Below, in pieces: positions 42,915 to 52,181 of a stretch of DNA of 64,000 nucleotides (its first letter is position 1; each line of letters begins with the position of its first letter). This DNA comes from Rugamonas sp. A1-17 (lineage in GTDB: Bacteria > Pseudomonadota > Gammaproteobacteria > Burkholderiales > Burkholderiaceae_D), in contig JAJLPB010000008.1 of NCBI GenBank assembly GCA_025548565.1, positions 266,025-330,024 on the forward strand, in the 5' to 3' direction. The translations under genes were made by a program, and so were the position numbers. The notes beneath the pieces are model-generated. The model was not told where the DNA came from and made no database searches. It was given only the letters and a program-made list of their open reading frames with translations.

Positions 42915-43754
42915 TTAAACATCAACCTTTTCCACCGGCGGATGCAAGCCCAGCAGATTGGCGAAGGCGGGCGCCAGTGCGCTCACGTCCGCCGTCGTGT
43001 AGCCGCGCAGCGAGGCCGGCGCCTCGCCGTCGGCGCGCGCCGGATGCAGCAGGCCGCCGGCGTCCAGCAGGCGCACCAGCTGGCGCGCCACCGCGTCGCC
43101 CGTATCGATCAGGGCCACGTCCGAGTGGCCGTGGCCGCGCAGCACGCGTTCGATGCCGGCCTGGACGAAGGGATAGTGGGTGCAGCCCAGCACCAGCGTG
43201 TCGGCGCCCTGGTCCAGCAACGGCGCCACGTACTGCTCCAGCAGCGCGGCGATGGCAGGCGTCTCCAGGTCGCCCAGCTCGATCTGGTCGACCAAGCCCA
43301 CGCATGGCTGCAGCAGGAATTCGGCCCGCGTGGCGGCGCTGATCTGCTCGCGCAGTTGCAGGAACTTGTCGCCCTTGAGCGTGCGCGCCGTCGCCATCAC
43401 GCCCACCTTGCCGCTGCGCGTGATCGCCGCGGCCGGCTTCAGGCCGGGCTCGACGCCGACCACCGGCAGCTTGGGATAACGCGCCCGCACCGCCTTGATG
43501 GCGGCCACGGTCGCGGTATTGCAGGCCACCACCAGCGCCTTGGCGCCGCGCTCCAGCAGGAAGGCGGCCACCAGCAGCGCGCGGTCGACCACGTATTGCT
43601 CGGTCTTTTCGCCGTACGGCGCGTGGCCGGAATCGGCGAAGTAGATCAAGTCCTCGGCCGGCAACTGCGCCCGGATGTGGCGCAGCACCGACAGCCCGCC
43701 CACGCCGGAATCGTAGACGCCGATGGGGGCGCCGGGAGAGCGGGCGGCCTGCAT
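42915..43754 (-). CDS. murI: Glutamate racemase
   Basis: A 279-residue enzyme making D-glutamate for peptidoglycan. The two catalytic Cys are in VVACNTATVAA and VLGCTHYPF, and GVYDSGVGGLSVL with YFADSGHAPYGEK is the N-terminal signature. The ATG at 43754 overlaps the fumarase stop as TGATG, so it is coupled; the frame extends 16 codons upstream within fumarase. Confidence 0.97.
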   Translation of the reverse strand: MQAARSPGAPIGVYDSGVGGLSVLRHIRAQLPAEDLIYFADSGHAPYGEKTEQYVVDRALLVAAFLLERGAKALVVACNTATVAAIKAVRARYPKLPVVGVEPGLKPAAAITRSGKVGVMATARTLKGDKFLQLREQISAATRAEFLLQPCVGLVDQIELGDLETPAIAALLEQYVAPLLDQGADTLVLGCTHYPFVQAGIERVLRGHGHSDVALIDTGDAVARQLVRLLDAGGLLHPARADGEAPASLRGYTTADVSALAPAFANLLGLHPPVEKVDV

Positions 43755-45283
43755 CAGGCCGTCACGACCGGAACGTTCAGCGCTTCGATCTTGGCTTTCC
43801 ATTCCTTCGGACCGGTCTCATGCACCGAGGTGCCGGCGGCGTCGACCGCCACGGTCACCGGCATGTCGACCACGTCGAACTCGTAGATCGCTTCCATGCC
43901 CATGTCGGCGAAGCCCAGCACCTTGGCGCCCTTGATCGCCTTCGACACCAGGTAGGCCGAGCCGCCGACCGCCATCAGGTAGGCCGACTGGTGCTTCTTG
44001 ATCGACTCGATGGCGACCGGGCCGCGCTCGGCCTTGCCGATCATCGCGATCAGGCCGGTTTTCTCCAGCATCATGTCGGTGAACTTGTCCATGCGGGTGG
44101 CGGTGGTCGGGCCGGCTGGGCCCACCACTTCATCGCGCACCGGATCGACCGGGCCGACGTAGTAGATCACGCGGTTCTTGAAGTCCACCGGCAGTTCCTC
44201 GCCCTTGGCCAGCATGTCCTGGATGCGCTTGTGCGCGGCGTCGCGGCCGGTCAGCATCTTGCCGTTCAACAGCAGGGTCTGGCCCGGCTTCCACGAGGCG
44301 ACTTCTTCCTTGGTCAGCGTGTTCAGGTCGACGCGCTTGGACTTCTCGGTGTCCGGCGCCCAGCTGACGTCAGGCCAGGTCGACAGCGGAGGCGGCGTCA
44401 TGTAGGCGGGGCCGGAGCCGTCCAGCACGAAGTGGCCGTGGCGGGTGGCGGCGCAGTTCGGGATCATCGCGACCGGCTTCGACGCGGCGTGGGTCGGGTA
44501 GGTCATGATCTTCACGTCCAGCACGGTCGTCAGGCCGCCCAGGCCCTGCGCGCCAATGCCCAGCGCGTTGATGCGGTCGCACAGTTCGATACGCAGTTCT
44601 TCCAGCTTGTTCTGCGGGCCGCGCTGCTTGAGCTCGTACATGTCGATGTCTTCCATCAGCACTTCCTTCGCCATCAGCATCGCCTTCTCGGCGGTGCCGC
44701 CGATGCCGATGCCCAGCATGCCAGGCGGGCACCAGCCTGCGCCCATGGTCGGCACGGTCTTCAGCACCCAGTCGATCAGCGAATCGGATGGATTCATCAT
44801 GACCATCTTGGATTTGTTCTCCGAACCACCGCCCTTGGCAGCGACCTTGACGTCGACGGTGTTGCCCTCGACCAGTTCCATGTGGACCACGGCCGGCGTA
44901 TTGTCCTTGGTGTTCTTGCGGTCGAAGTGCGGATCGGCCACGATGGAGGCGCGCAGCTTGTTGTCATCGTAGTTGTAGGCGCGGCGCACGCCCTCGTTGA
45001 CGGCGTCGGTCACGGTGCCGGTGAAGCCCTCGAAGCGCACGCCCATGCCGATCTTCAGGAAGACGTTGACGATGCCGGTGTCCTGGCAGATCGGACGCTT
45101 GCCCTCGGCGCACATGCGCGAGTTGGTCAGGATCTGCGCGATCGCGTCCTTCGCGGCCGGGCTTTGCTCGGCATCATAGGCGCGCGCCAGATGCTGGATA
45201 TAGTCGGCGGGATGGTAGTAGCTGATGTACTGCAGTGCGGCGGCAACGGATTCAATCAGGTCTTCTTGCTTTATGATGGTCAT
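43754..45283 (-). CDS. Class I (4Fe-4S) fumarate hydratase
   Basis: A 509-residue class I fumarase converting fumarate to malate in the TCA cycle. The iron-sulfur cluster Cys candidates are in KRPICQDTGIVNVF, AGWCPPG and MIPNCAATRH. KGGGSENKSKM and the C-terminal VDAAGTSVHETGPKEW swivelling domain are typical. It is first-coupled to murI and follows UPF0114 by 28 bases. Functionally like fumA/fumB; oxygen-sensitive in the family. Confidence 0.97.
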   Translation of the reverse strand: MTIIKQEDLIESVAAALQYISYYHPADYIQHLARAYDAEQSPAAKDAIAQILTNSRMCAEGKRPICQDTGIVNVFLKIGMGVRFEGFTGTVTDAVNEGVRRAYNYDDNKLRASIVADPHFDRKNTKDNTPAVVHMELVEGNTVDVKVAAKGGGSENKSKMVMMNPSDSLIDWVLKTVPTMGAGWCPPGMLGIGIGGTAEKAMLMAKEVLMEDIDMYELKQRGPQNKLEELRIELCDRINALGIGAQGLGGLTTVLDVKIMTYPTHAASKPVAMIPNCAATRHGHFVLDGSGPAYMTPPPLSTWPDVSWAPDTEKSKRVDLNTLTKEEVASWKPGQTLLLNGKMLTGRDAAHKRIQDMLAKGEELPVDFKNRVIYYVGPVDPVRDEVVGPAGPTTATRMDKFTDMMLEKTGLIAMIGKAERGPVAIESIKKHQSAYLMAVGGSAYLVSKAIKGAKVLGFADMGMEAIYEFDVVDMPVTVAVDAAGTSVHETGPKEWKAKIEALNVPVVTA

Positions 45284-45311
45284 GATGTTCTCGCGAGGGT
45301 TGGAGGGATGC

Positions 45312-45938
45312 TTAGTGGGATTCTTTGTGGGTCAGCGTGGTGATGCGGTCGGTGTACGAGATCGCCAGCGCCGACAGCAGGAAGACCACGTGGATCACGG
45401 TTTGCGCGATCAGGGTCTTCGGGTCGTAGACTGCGGCATTGATAAAGGTCTTGAGCAGATGGATGGACGAGATGCCGATGATGGCCATCGCCAGCTTGGT
45501 CTTGAGCACGGAGGCGTTCACGTGCGACAGCCACTCCGGCTGGTCCGGGTGGCCATCCAGGTTCATGCGCGAGACAAAGGTCTCGTAGCCGCCGATGATG
45601 ACCATCACCAGCAGGTTGGAGATCATGACGACGTCGATCAGGCCGAGCACCACCAGCATGATGGTGGTCTCGGTCAGCTTGGCGGGCGCATGGGCGGTGG
45701 TGGCGGCCGCGACCACGGCCTCGGGCGATGGCGCATGCACAGCCACCGCTTCGAGGATGTGCTGCAGGGAAGCGTCATTGCCCAGCACCGCGCCGATCAA
45801 GTCTTTCAGCTCGACCCAGAAATGGAATACGTAGACGCACTGCGCCAGGATCAAGCCCAGATACAGCGGCAACTGCAGCCAGCGCGTCATGAAGATAAAA
45901 GCGGGCAGCGGACGCAGCTTCGGTGGGGGCGTGGTCAT
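45312..45938 (-). CDS. UPF0114 (YqhA-like) membrane protein
   Basis: A 208-residue integral membrane protein of the UPF0114/TIGR00645 family with about four helices (WLQLPLYLGLILAQCVYVF; MLVVLGLIDVVMISNLLVMV). IIGGYETFVSR and HVNASVLKTKLAMAIIGISS are family blocks. Function is not established. An extra Ala-rich loop at about residues 65-90 is longer than in E. coli YqhA. It heads the operon with fumarase and murI. Confidence 0.92.
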   Translation of the reverse strand: MTTPPPKLRPLPAFIFMTRWLQLPLYLGLILAQCVYVFHFWVELKDLIGAVLGNDASLQHILEAVAVHAPSPEAVVAAATTAHAPAKLTETTIMLVVLGLIDVVMISNLLVMVIIGGYETFVSRMNLDGHPDQPEWLSHVNASVLKTKLAMAIIGISSIHLLKTFINAAVYDPKTLIAQTVIHVVFLLSALAISYTDRITTLTHKESH

Positions 45939-46158
45939 TACGGCGGAACTCCTTGAATTGGTGCAGACTAACGAGATGGCGACATTTTACACGTGCTGCT
46001 CAGCAATCGCAGCGTGGAGATACGGCGTATGGCTTTAGAAATATTGGTAAAATTACATAGAGCACCACATCCTCCGCCGGGGACGTCCAATCTGTAAGGG
46101 CTCAGTAAGCGATGAAGTTTATGTTTATGACAAACGACTACAAACTCTGGAGACAAGT

Positions 46159-48144
46159 ATGAGCAGCACTACCCAACAAGGTCCGCAGGAATCCCGCATC
46201 TTCACGCCACCGGCGGCGTTTGCAGCACAAGCCACCGTGGCCGGCATGGATGCCTACAACGCATTGTGCGCGGAGGCGGCGGCCGACTACGAAGGCTTCT
46301 GGTCGCGCCTGGCGAAGGAAAACCTGGTGTGGCAGAAGCCGTTCACCAAGGTCCTGAACGAAGACGACGCGCCGTTCTACAAATGGTTCGAAGACGGCCA
46401 CCTCAACGTCTCCTACAATTGCCTGGACCGCAATCTGCAGAACGGCAACGCCGACAAGACCGCCATCATCTTCGAAGCGGACGACGGCAAGTCGGTGCAC
46501 GTCAGCTACAAGGAACTGCACGAGAAAGTCTGCAAATTCGCCAACGGCCTGAAATCGCGCGGCATCAAGAAAGGCGACCGCGTCATCATCTACATGTCGA
46601 TGTCGGTTGAAGGCGTGGCCGCGATGCAGGCCTGCGCACGCATCGGCGCCACGCACTCGGTGGTGTTCGGCGGCTTCTCCGCCAAATCGCTGCAGGAGCG
46701 CATCATCGACGCCGGTGCGGTGGCCGTCATCACCGCCGACGAGCAACTGCGCGGCGGCAAAAACCTGCCGCTGAAAGCCATCGTCGACGAAGCGCTGGCG
46801 CTGGGCGGCTGCGACACCATCAAGGACGTGATCGTCTACAAACGCACCGGCGGCAACATCAACTTCCAGGCGGGGCGCGACCTGTGGCTGCACGACCTGG
46901 TCGCCAACCAGTCGTCGGTATGCGAGCCGGAGTGGGTGGATGCCGAGCATCCGCTGTTCATCCTGTACACGTCCGGCTCGACCGGCACGCCGAAGGGTGT
47001 GCAGCATTCGAGCGGCGGCTATCTGTTGTGGGCCGCGCTGACGATGAAGTGGTCGTTCGACATCAAGCCGGACGACGTGTACTGGTGCACGGCCGACATC
47101 GGCTGGGTGACGGGCCACAGCTACATCGCCTACGGTCCGACGGCGGTGGGCGCCACGCAAGTGGTGTTCGAAGGCGTGCCGACCTATCCGAACGCCGGCC
47201 GCTTCTGGGACACCATCGCCAAGCACAAGGTCAGCATCTTCTACACCGCGCCGACCGCGATCCGTTCGCTGATCAAGGCGTCGGACGTCGATGCGAAAGT
47301 GCATCCGAAAAATTACGACCTGTCGTCGCTGCGTTTGCTGGGCACGGTGGGCGAGCCGATCAATCCGGAAGCGTGGATGTGGTACTACACGCAGGTGGGC
47401 GGCGAGAAGTGCCCGATTGTCGATACCTTCTGGCAGACCGAGACCGGTGGCCACATGATCACGCCGCTGCCGGGCGCGACGCCGATGGTGCCCGGTTCGT
47501 GCACCCTGCCGCTGCCGGGCATCATGGCCGCGATCGTGGACGAGGCTGGTGTGGATGTGCCGAACGGGCAGGGCGGTATCCTGGTCGTCAAGCGTCCTTG
47601 GCCTTCGATGATCCGTACCATCTGGAATAATCCTGAGCGGTTCAAGTCGAGCTACTTCCCGGAGGAGTTGGGCGGCAAGATGTACCTGGCCGGCGATGGG
47701 GCGATTCGTAACAAGGAGACCGGCTACTTCACGATCACCGGGCGGATTGACGATGTGCTGAATGTGTCGGGCCACCGCATGGGCACGATGGAGATCGAGT
47801 CGGCGCTGGTGGCGAATCCGCTGGTGGCTGAGGCTGCTGTGGTGGGTAAGCCGGACGATACGACGGGTGAGTCGATCTGTGCGTTTGTGGTGTTGAAGCA
47901 GGCGCGTCCGACCGGGGAAGAGGCCAAGAAGCTGGCGTTGGAGCTGCGGAATTGGGTCGCCAAGGAGATTGGTCCGATCGCCAAGCCGAAGGAGATCCGG
48001 TTTGGGGATAACTTGCCGAAGACGCGTTCGGGCAAGATCATGCGGCGTTTGCTGCGGGTTCTGGCCAAGGGCGAGGTGATTACGCAGGATGTGTCCACGC
48101 TGGAGAATCCGGCGATTCTGGAGCAGTTGAAGGAAGCTTCCTGA
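46159..48144 (+). CDS. acs: Acetyl-CoA synthetase
   Basis: A 661-residue AMP-forming enzyme that activates acetate. The AMP-binding P-loop-like motif is YTSGSTGTPKGVQHSSGG (about residues 269-286), and TFWQTETGGH and YFTITGRIDDVLNVSGHRMG are the adenylation hinge motifs. The C-terminal PKTRSGKIMRR carries the Lys that is reversibly acetylated in this family. A TGGAGAC ribosome site precedes the ATG. It is divergent from the UPF0114 operon across a 220-base gap holding both promoters. Confidence 0.98.
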   Translation: MSSTTQQGPQESRIFTPPAAFAAQATVAGMDAYNALCAEAAADYEGFWSRLAKENLVWQKPFTKVLNEDDAPFYKWFEDGHLNVSYNCLDRNLQNGNADKTAIIFEADDGKSVHVSYKELHEKVCKFANGLKSRGIKKGDRVIIYMSMSVEGVAAMQACARIGATHSVVFGGFSAKSLQERIIDAGAVAVITADEQLRGGKNLPLKAIVDEALALGGCDTIKDVIVYKRTGGNINFQAGRDLWLHDLVANQSSVCEPEWVDAEHPLFILYTSGSTGTPKGVQHSSGGYLLWAALTMKWSFDIKPDDVYWCTADIGWVTGHSYIAYGPTAVGATQVVFEGVPTYPNAGRFWDTIAKHKVSIFYTAPTAIRSLIKASDVDAKVHPKNYDLSSLRLLGTVGEPINPEAWMWYYTQVGGEKCPIVDTFWQTETGGHMITPLPGATPMVPGSCTLPLPGIMAAIVDEAGVDVPNGQGGILVVKRPWPSMIRTIWNNPERFKSSYFPEELGGKMYLAGDGAIRNKETGYFTITGRIDDVLNVSGHRMGTMEIESALVANPLVAEAAVVGKPDDTTGESICAFVVLKQARPTGEEAKKLALELRNWVAKEIGPIAKPKEIRFGDNLPKTRSGKIMRRLLRVLAKGEVITQDVSTLENPAILEQLKEAS

Positions 48145-48156
48145 TCAGTGCTCGGT

Positions 48157-48188
48157 CTTCGCCGCGAAAGCGGTGATCCATGCTGAGC
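48157..48188. repeat. Degenerate dRS3-like half repeat
   Basis: The stretch GCCGCGAAAGCGGTGATCCATGCTGAGC resembles one arm plus spacer of the T6SS-region repeats (compare copy C, whose spacer also starts ATCCATGCTGAGC), with the ATTCCC core decayed. It lies between acs and tRNA-Ser. Confidence 0.4.
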
Positions 48189-48314
48189 TTGCTGTAGCCG
48201 GGTGCTCAAGACCGAGGCCGAAGATGGCAAAGATGATGGAGGGGTAAATAATGTTGGTACTCTCTGGAATCTTTGCTATAATTCGCGGCTTCTCCGAAAG
48301 GGGAAAGTGATGCA

Positions 48315-48405
48315 GGAGAGGTGGATGAGTGGTTGAAGTCGCACGCCTGGAAAGCGTGTATAGGTTCATAGCCTATCGGGGGTTCGAATCCCCCTCTCTC
48401 CGCCA
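48315..48405 (+). tRNA. tRNA-Ser (GGA)
   Basis: A 91-base class II tRNA: acceptor GGAGAGG with CTCTCC, anticodon stem CACGC/GCGTG with loop CTGGAAA (anticodon GGA), long variable arm, T-arm GGGGGTTCGAATCCCCC, discriminator G and encoded CCA. It remains intact although an element is integrated in its 3' end. Confidence 0.97.
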
Positions 48406-48407
48406 AG
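48392..48407 (+). other. attL, left attachment site
   Basis: CCCTCTCTCCGCCAAG, the last 14 bases of tRNA-Ser plus two bases, repeated exactly at 61341-61356 next to the integrase end. This is the crossover core that keeps the tRNA whole. Confidence 0.9.
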
Positions 48408-48415
48408 AATCACGT

Positions 48416-48443
48416 AAAAAAGCGCCTTTCGGGGCGCTTTTTT
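48416..48443 (+). terminator. Rho-independent terminator after tRNA-Ser
   Basis: A-run, AGCGCC stem, TTTC loop, GGCGCT stem and T-run, 10 bases past the tRNA end, now inside the element. Confidence 0.88.
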
Positions 48444-48559
48444 ATTGTGTCCCACATCTCGCCCCACATAGCGAAATCGCTTAATGTGGGGCGGAGACTG
48501 CAATGCTACCGGCTAGGATTTTGACTTGGGCAAGAGTAACCGGTAGCGCAAGATGCAAT

Positions 48560-49714
48560 TTAATCATCGAGGGCGGCGCGAACTCTTGCAGTTTCAGCCT
48601 CTCGAATTGCTGTAGCGGCGGCGAGCTGCTCAGGGGACAAGTCGCTTAGATCAACTGGCTGGGTTAAGAATCCCTTCCAGCGATTCCAGATTCCGTTCAG
48701 CGAAATTTCATCAGTAACCCCAAGATTGCTGTTTGCTTCTACGATTTTCATCAGCTCTGGGGATACAGGCTTCTCCTCAATAACACGGCGGTGTATCCAC
48801 AGCATTACATCGACCAATTCCAGTCCCGCACTATCATCGCCAGCAAGGAACTCAATTGGGGTTGATGGCATCCCTTCAAAATCAATTTTAGGCATTTCAG
48901 GGGCGTTTGGGAATTCTATTCCTGAGAGTTCTTTATAGAAATCGGCTAAGGTCTTTTGGGCTGTATTGAATTCCCCTTGTTGATCTACGACGATCCGAGA
49001 GGCTTCCCTCTTTGTCTCTAATAGTCGGGTGGCGATCCCCTGCATAACGAACTGAAAGCCGATGATGTTGGGGCTAATTTGTTGAGCAGGGGCTTTTTTT
49101 TCCCTCTTTCTTAGTCCCTTTGTTGAGGCGTTGTAGCTTAGTGCATCAGGATGTTTTATAGCCCATTTCAATGCATCGTGAAGACGAGATCGAGCCCCCT
49201 TATCAGGAAGGTCGGGCAAACGAACTATCAACGTTTGGCACACCTCTACCAGCAGCGCTTGAGCTACTTCATCATTGCCTTCGATTCTTGACTTCCACGC
49301 TTTCTCTGCCAGTTCTAAGTCAAACAGCATTCCGAGGTTTAGCAGGAGACCAAAGCGCAGGGGTGTCCAGTAGTTCGCCCAGCGCACTGCTTCATTCATC
49401 CCCGAGTCGAACACTTGGTCAAAAAAAGCCATCACCGCGTGATCGGCCTTGACTACTTTATAGAAGTCAAAAGTAAATCCTAGTTTCTTTTGGAGCTCTA
49501 CGAATTCGGCAGCCACTAGCGATAGCCTGTCGTTGCCCAATTCCTTTGCGTGAATTCGAGGGACGCCCAGTTTGGCCCTCATTTTTTGGAGCGCCGCTTC
49601 TGAAGCGGTATCAAGATCGACTGCACTGGAAATAACTCCGTAGTACAAGATAGGCTGAGAAGCATCGAATAAATTCAATCCGGTGTTTCCGCCCTCATCT
49701 ACATAAAAGAACAT
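48560..49714 (-). CDS. DUF3800-family protein
   Basis: A 384-residue protein with the DUF3800 arrangement of acidic residues expected of an RNase H-like fold: FFYVDEGGNTG at the N-terminus, RIVVDQQGEF in the middle, and DDSAGLELVDVMLWIHRR near the end. This suggests a metal-dependent nuclease, but activity is not established for the family in general. DUF3800 genes are common in mobile and defence-rich regions. It is the leftmost gene of the element, transcribed toward tRNA-Ser. Confidence 0.8.
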   Translation of the reverse strand: MFFYVDEGGNTGLNLFDASQPILYYGVISSAVDLDTASEAALQKMRAKLGVPRIHAKELGNDRLSLVAAEFVELQKKLGFTFDFYKVVKADHAVMAFFDQVFDSGMNEAVRWANYWTPLRFGLLLNLGMLFDLELAEKAWKSRIEGNDEVAQALLVEVCQTLIVRLPDLPDKGARSRLHDALKWAIKHPDALSYNASTKGLRKREKKAPAQQISPNIIGFQFVMQGIATRLLETKREASRIVVDQQGEFNTAQKTLADFYKELSGIEFPNAPEMPKIDFEGMPSTPIEFLAGDDSAGLELVDVMLWIHRRVIEEKPVSPELMKIVEANSNLGVTDEISLNGIWNRWKGFLTQPVDLSDLSPEQLAAATAIREAETARVRAALDD

Positions 49715-49851
49715 GAACTCTCCTAGTTTTTGATATCAGAAGCTTTTGAATAGTCTGTTGACGCCCCGTTTTTTGTAGCGCTAAGCGGCACGTAATCGGA
49801 TGCTAAGACGACTCTAGCCCATCTGGCAGAAAGCGTCAGCAGCCATTTAGG

Positions 49852-50169
49852 CTAAGTTTGAGAGCCGCTGTCGCTGATCGATAAGGCTGCGGCAATGACC
49901 ACCTCCTTGTTGCTTGAGGAGGCTCTGTGAAAGGTCACTGCGAGCCAAGCGGCGGTGTCGTCCGTGGTGTAGAAGTAGCCTTCAGGTACGTTTAGAACCT
50001 GAGCAATTCTAGACACAGTCAGATAGTCTGGATCGTGTTTTCCGCGTTCGTATTGATTCATGCGAGCGCTAGCTGACATTTCATCGATGCCAGCAGCTAC
50101 GCCAAGCTTCTCTTGCGATATGCCAGCGTACTTTCTGGCTTCCTTCAACCTCTTTGCAAAGACAGACAT
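49852..50169 (-). CDS. XRE-family transcriptional repressor
   Basis: A 105-residue protein with an N-terminal helix-turn-helix (RLKEARKYAGISQEKLGVAA then MNQYERGKHDPDYLTVSRIA) and a short C-terminal tail. It resembles Cro/CI-type or phage-repressor-like regulators. It starts next to two palindromic operators shared with the divergent lipoprotein gene, which argues for autoregulation. Confidence 0.9.
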   Translation of the reverse strand: MSVFAKRLKEARKYAGISQEKLGVAAGIDEMSASARMNQYERGKHDPDYLTVSRIAQVLNVPEGYFYTTDDTAAWLAVTFHRASSSNKEVVIAAALSISDSGSQT

Positions 50170-50185
50170 TCTTAGCCCCTAAAGG

Positions 50186-50233
50186 CTAAGATATTCTTAG
50201 GAATGGCTTGCGCTCACACTAAGATATCCTTAG
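50186..50233. promoter_or_regulatory. Two palindromic operators for the XRE repressor
   Basis: CTAAGATATTCTTAG at 50186-50200 and CTAAGATATCCTTAG at 50219-50233, both dyads of the form CTAAG-N5-CTTAG with centres 33 bases apart (about three helical turns). A weaker related dyad, CTTAGCCCCTAAAG, lies at 50171-50184 next to the repressor start. Confidence 0.7.
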
Positions 50234-50324
50234 TATTTGGATGTTGCCAAAAGGCATCTTGGTGGGCTGGCTTTTGTCTGAGTTGGCCTATGTTTTTTTT
50301 CTACCAACGAGCACTCACTCAACC

Positions 50325-50795
50325 ATGAACAAACTAATAGCCCTTATTACTGCGGCGCTTCTGAGCGCATGCGCTTCTCAACCCGCGAAGATTAGTCAAA
50401 CCGCATCTGGTTGGCCGGAGATCGAGATCTCCGTGTCAGATAAAAAGGTGGTCAAGGACTATATTGTCCTAAAGAACTCTGAGGCCGGATGGAACATGGA
50501 GCAAGAGTCTGACAGCATGGTCACTTTTTCCAAAGTAGACTCCAGCGGATCGTTTAACGCGGCGTTTACTCAGGTCGCTTTGGGTAACGCCTACAGCACG
50601 CCGCCAAAGTATGAAGTGAAGTACTTTATCAATCAGCTCGCTGGTCGTGTGAAGGTCGTGTCTAACATCGCTGTCTCAACTCAAATGCCCGGAGGGCAGG
50701 TCAATCGTGTATTCCTCAACGAGAACAACGCCGTATATAACGCTTATCAAGACCAGCTTTTGAGATTCAAGCAGGGTATAGAGAAGTCCAGATAG
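50325..50795 (+). CDS. Putative lipoprotein of the element
   Basis: A 156-residue protein with lipobox LLSAC (Cys at about residue 17). The mature part is polar with no recognised domain (GWPEIEISVSDKKVVKDYIV; YEVKYFINQLAGRVKVVSN). Start at 50325 gives the clean lipoprotein signal; an open frame continues upstream to 50241. It is divergent from the XRE repressor and shares its operator region. Morons encoding surface lipoproteins can change host envelope properties; function here unknown. Confidence 0.78.
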   Translation: MNKLIALITAALLSACASQPAKISQTASGWPEIEISVSDKKVVKDYIVLKNSEAGWNMEQESDSMVTFSKVDSSGSFNAAFTQVALGNAYSTPPKYEVKYFINQLAGRVKVVSNIAVSTQMPGGQVNRVFLNENNAVYNAYQDQLLRFKQGIEKSR

Positions 50796-50826
50796 CCAAA
50801 CGAGGGGCACCGGACCCCTGGAGAGG

Positions 50827-50846
50827 AGCCCGGCATGCGCCGGGCT
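50827..50846. terminator. Hairpin between convergent genes
   Basis: AGCCCGGC / GCCGGGCT stem with ATGC loop between the lipoprotein stop and the convergent coiled-coil gene; a short T stretch follows on the plus strand. Probable bidirectional terminator. Confidence 0.6.
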
Positions 50847-50872
50847 GGCTTTAATTCACCGCTCTTTCTCGC

Positions 50873-51829
50873 TTAGATGCGATTCATCATATCGGCTTTG
50901 CCACTCAGCCATGCAGGCCGGACCATGCGGCCCCGGTGATCGAACTCCTTCAGCCCCTCGTGCGTTAGCGATTCAATCAAAGCGCGGCCGATGGTGCGGT
51001 CCGCTTCCAACAGGTTTCGAATTGCGACTCGCACTTGAGGCATGAGCCCGGCCCACTCGTTCATCGCATTCAATTTTCGCAGTCTCTTCTGCTCGTCCTT
51101 CAGGCGAGCTTCCAAATGTTTAATATCCTCATCCAGCGATCCTAAATCGCTTTCGGTGCTTTCGATGAGAGCAACTACGGATGATTTAGCCGCTGCGGCA
51201 TTCAGTGCTTTTTCACGGCAGCGACGCATATTCCTTTCTGCGTCAGCCACCTCACGATCCAGCTTGGGACTGTCACTAGGCTTGGCGAGGAACGCCTTTG
51301 AACGGAAATTGGTCAAGAGGTCTATCGCATGGATATGGGATTTTTCCGCATCGTCAATTTCCTTCAAGTGCTGTTCGCTCATGCTCAGAGCACTCGCCAA
51401 AGACTTGCGATCAAGCTTGAGAGCATCAATCTCAGCGCGGATTTCATCAATTTCTACCTGCACCGCTTCTGGGGTGATTGCTGAATTTTGATGGTAAGTC
51501 AGCTCGCATTTCAGCTCTGCGAGTTCTCGGTTCAACGGGTTCAAGGCATTTTGCAGTTCGCTCACTTGTGCCGCGACGACGTTGCGCTCTGCTTGCAGCC
51601 GCTTTCTCATTTCTGTAGCCGCGCTGAATGTCTCGGAGCATCCCTTTGGCCGATTGTCGGTCAGTATCCAGTCACGAGCAACGATCTCTCGTTCCAATTC
51701 GCTGCGGCGAGTTGTCAGTGGCTCCACCTGAGCCAGCAACTTTGATTTTTTCTGCTCCAGTTGAACAATACGAGTTTGGTAGGTCGTAGTGATTGCATGG
51801 GTATTCTGAGAAGTATTTTTGTCGTTCAT
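50873..51829 (-). CDS. Coiled-coil protein downstream of the primase
   Basis: A 318-residue, mostly helical protein with heptad-rich stretches (QLEQKKSKLLAQVEPLTTRR; VEIDEIRAEIDALKLDRKSL; LDEDIKHLEARLKDEQKRLR). The last 45 residues (RNLLEADRTIGRALIESLTH onward) look globular. No catalytic motif. The ATG at 51829 is preceded by AAAGG at good spacing. It lies after primase on the same strand. Its role (partition, primase accessory, packaging interference) cannot be told from sequence. Confidence 0.75.
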   Translation of the reverse strand: MNDKNTSQNTHAITTTYQTRIVQLEQKKSKLLAQVEPLTTRRSELEREIVARDWILTDNRPKGCSETFSAATEMRKRLQAERNVVAAQVSELQNALNPLNRELAELKCELTYHQNSAITPEAVQVEIDEIRAEIDALKLDRKSLASALSMSEQHLKEIDDAEKSHIHAIDLLTNFRSKAFLAKPSDSPKLDREVADAERNMRRCREKALNAAAAKSSVVALIESTESDLGSLDEDIKHLEARLKDEQKRLRKLNAMNEWAGLMPQVRVAIRNLLEADRTIGRALIESLTHEGLKEFDHRGRMVRPAWLSGKADMMNRI

Positions 51830-51918
51830 AAAATGCCTTTGAAAATGAAGTGATGTGCAGCGATGGGCACGCATAAGAACCTGCCATCGCATTTCAATAA
51901 CTGCTCGATCTTCTTAAC

Positions 51919-51985
51919 GGTTCTTCGGCTTCTCGGTTTGTCGACTTAGGGGCTTACGGTTTTCGGTTCTTCGTTTTCTCGGTTT
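51919..51985. repeat. Two 21-bp imperfect direct repeats near the primase
   Basis: GGTTCTTCGGCTTCTCGGTT and the same with two changes (GGTTCTTCGTTTTCTCGGTT) start at 51919 and 51965. They lie in a 456-base non-coding stretch (51830-52285) between the coiled-coil and primase genes and may be iteron-like. Confidence 0.55.
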
Positions 51986-52181
51986 AGATTTCATGACTTC
52001 GCTCCACGTTCGGACACATCCTCAATACCCGTTGTCGTGTTCGCGTTCTTGTGCAACCCGCTGACAGCAAAAAGGTACTTCCTGACGAAATTGGCAGAAC
52101 GGGGGCGCGGAGAGCCGCGTTGTCCACGAATTTTCTGGCTTCTTCATGGCACCAACATTCCGATAGACTGAGGGCTGCGGT

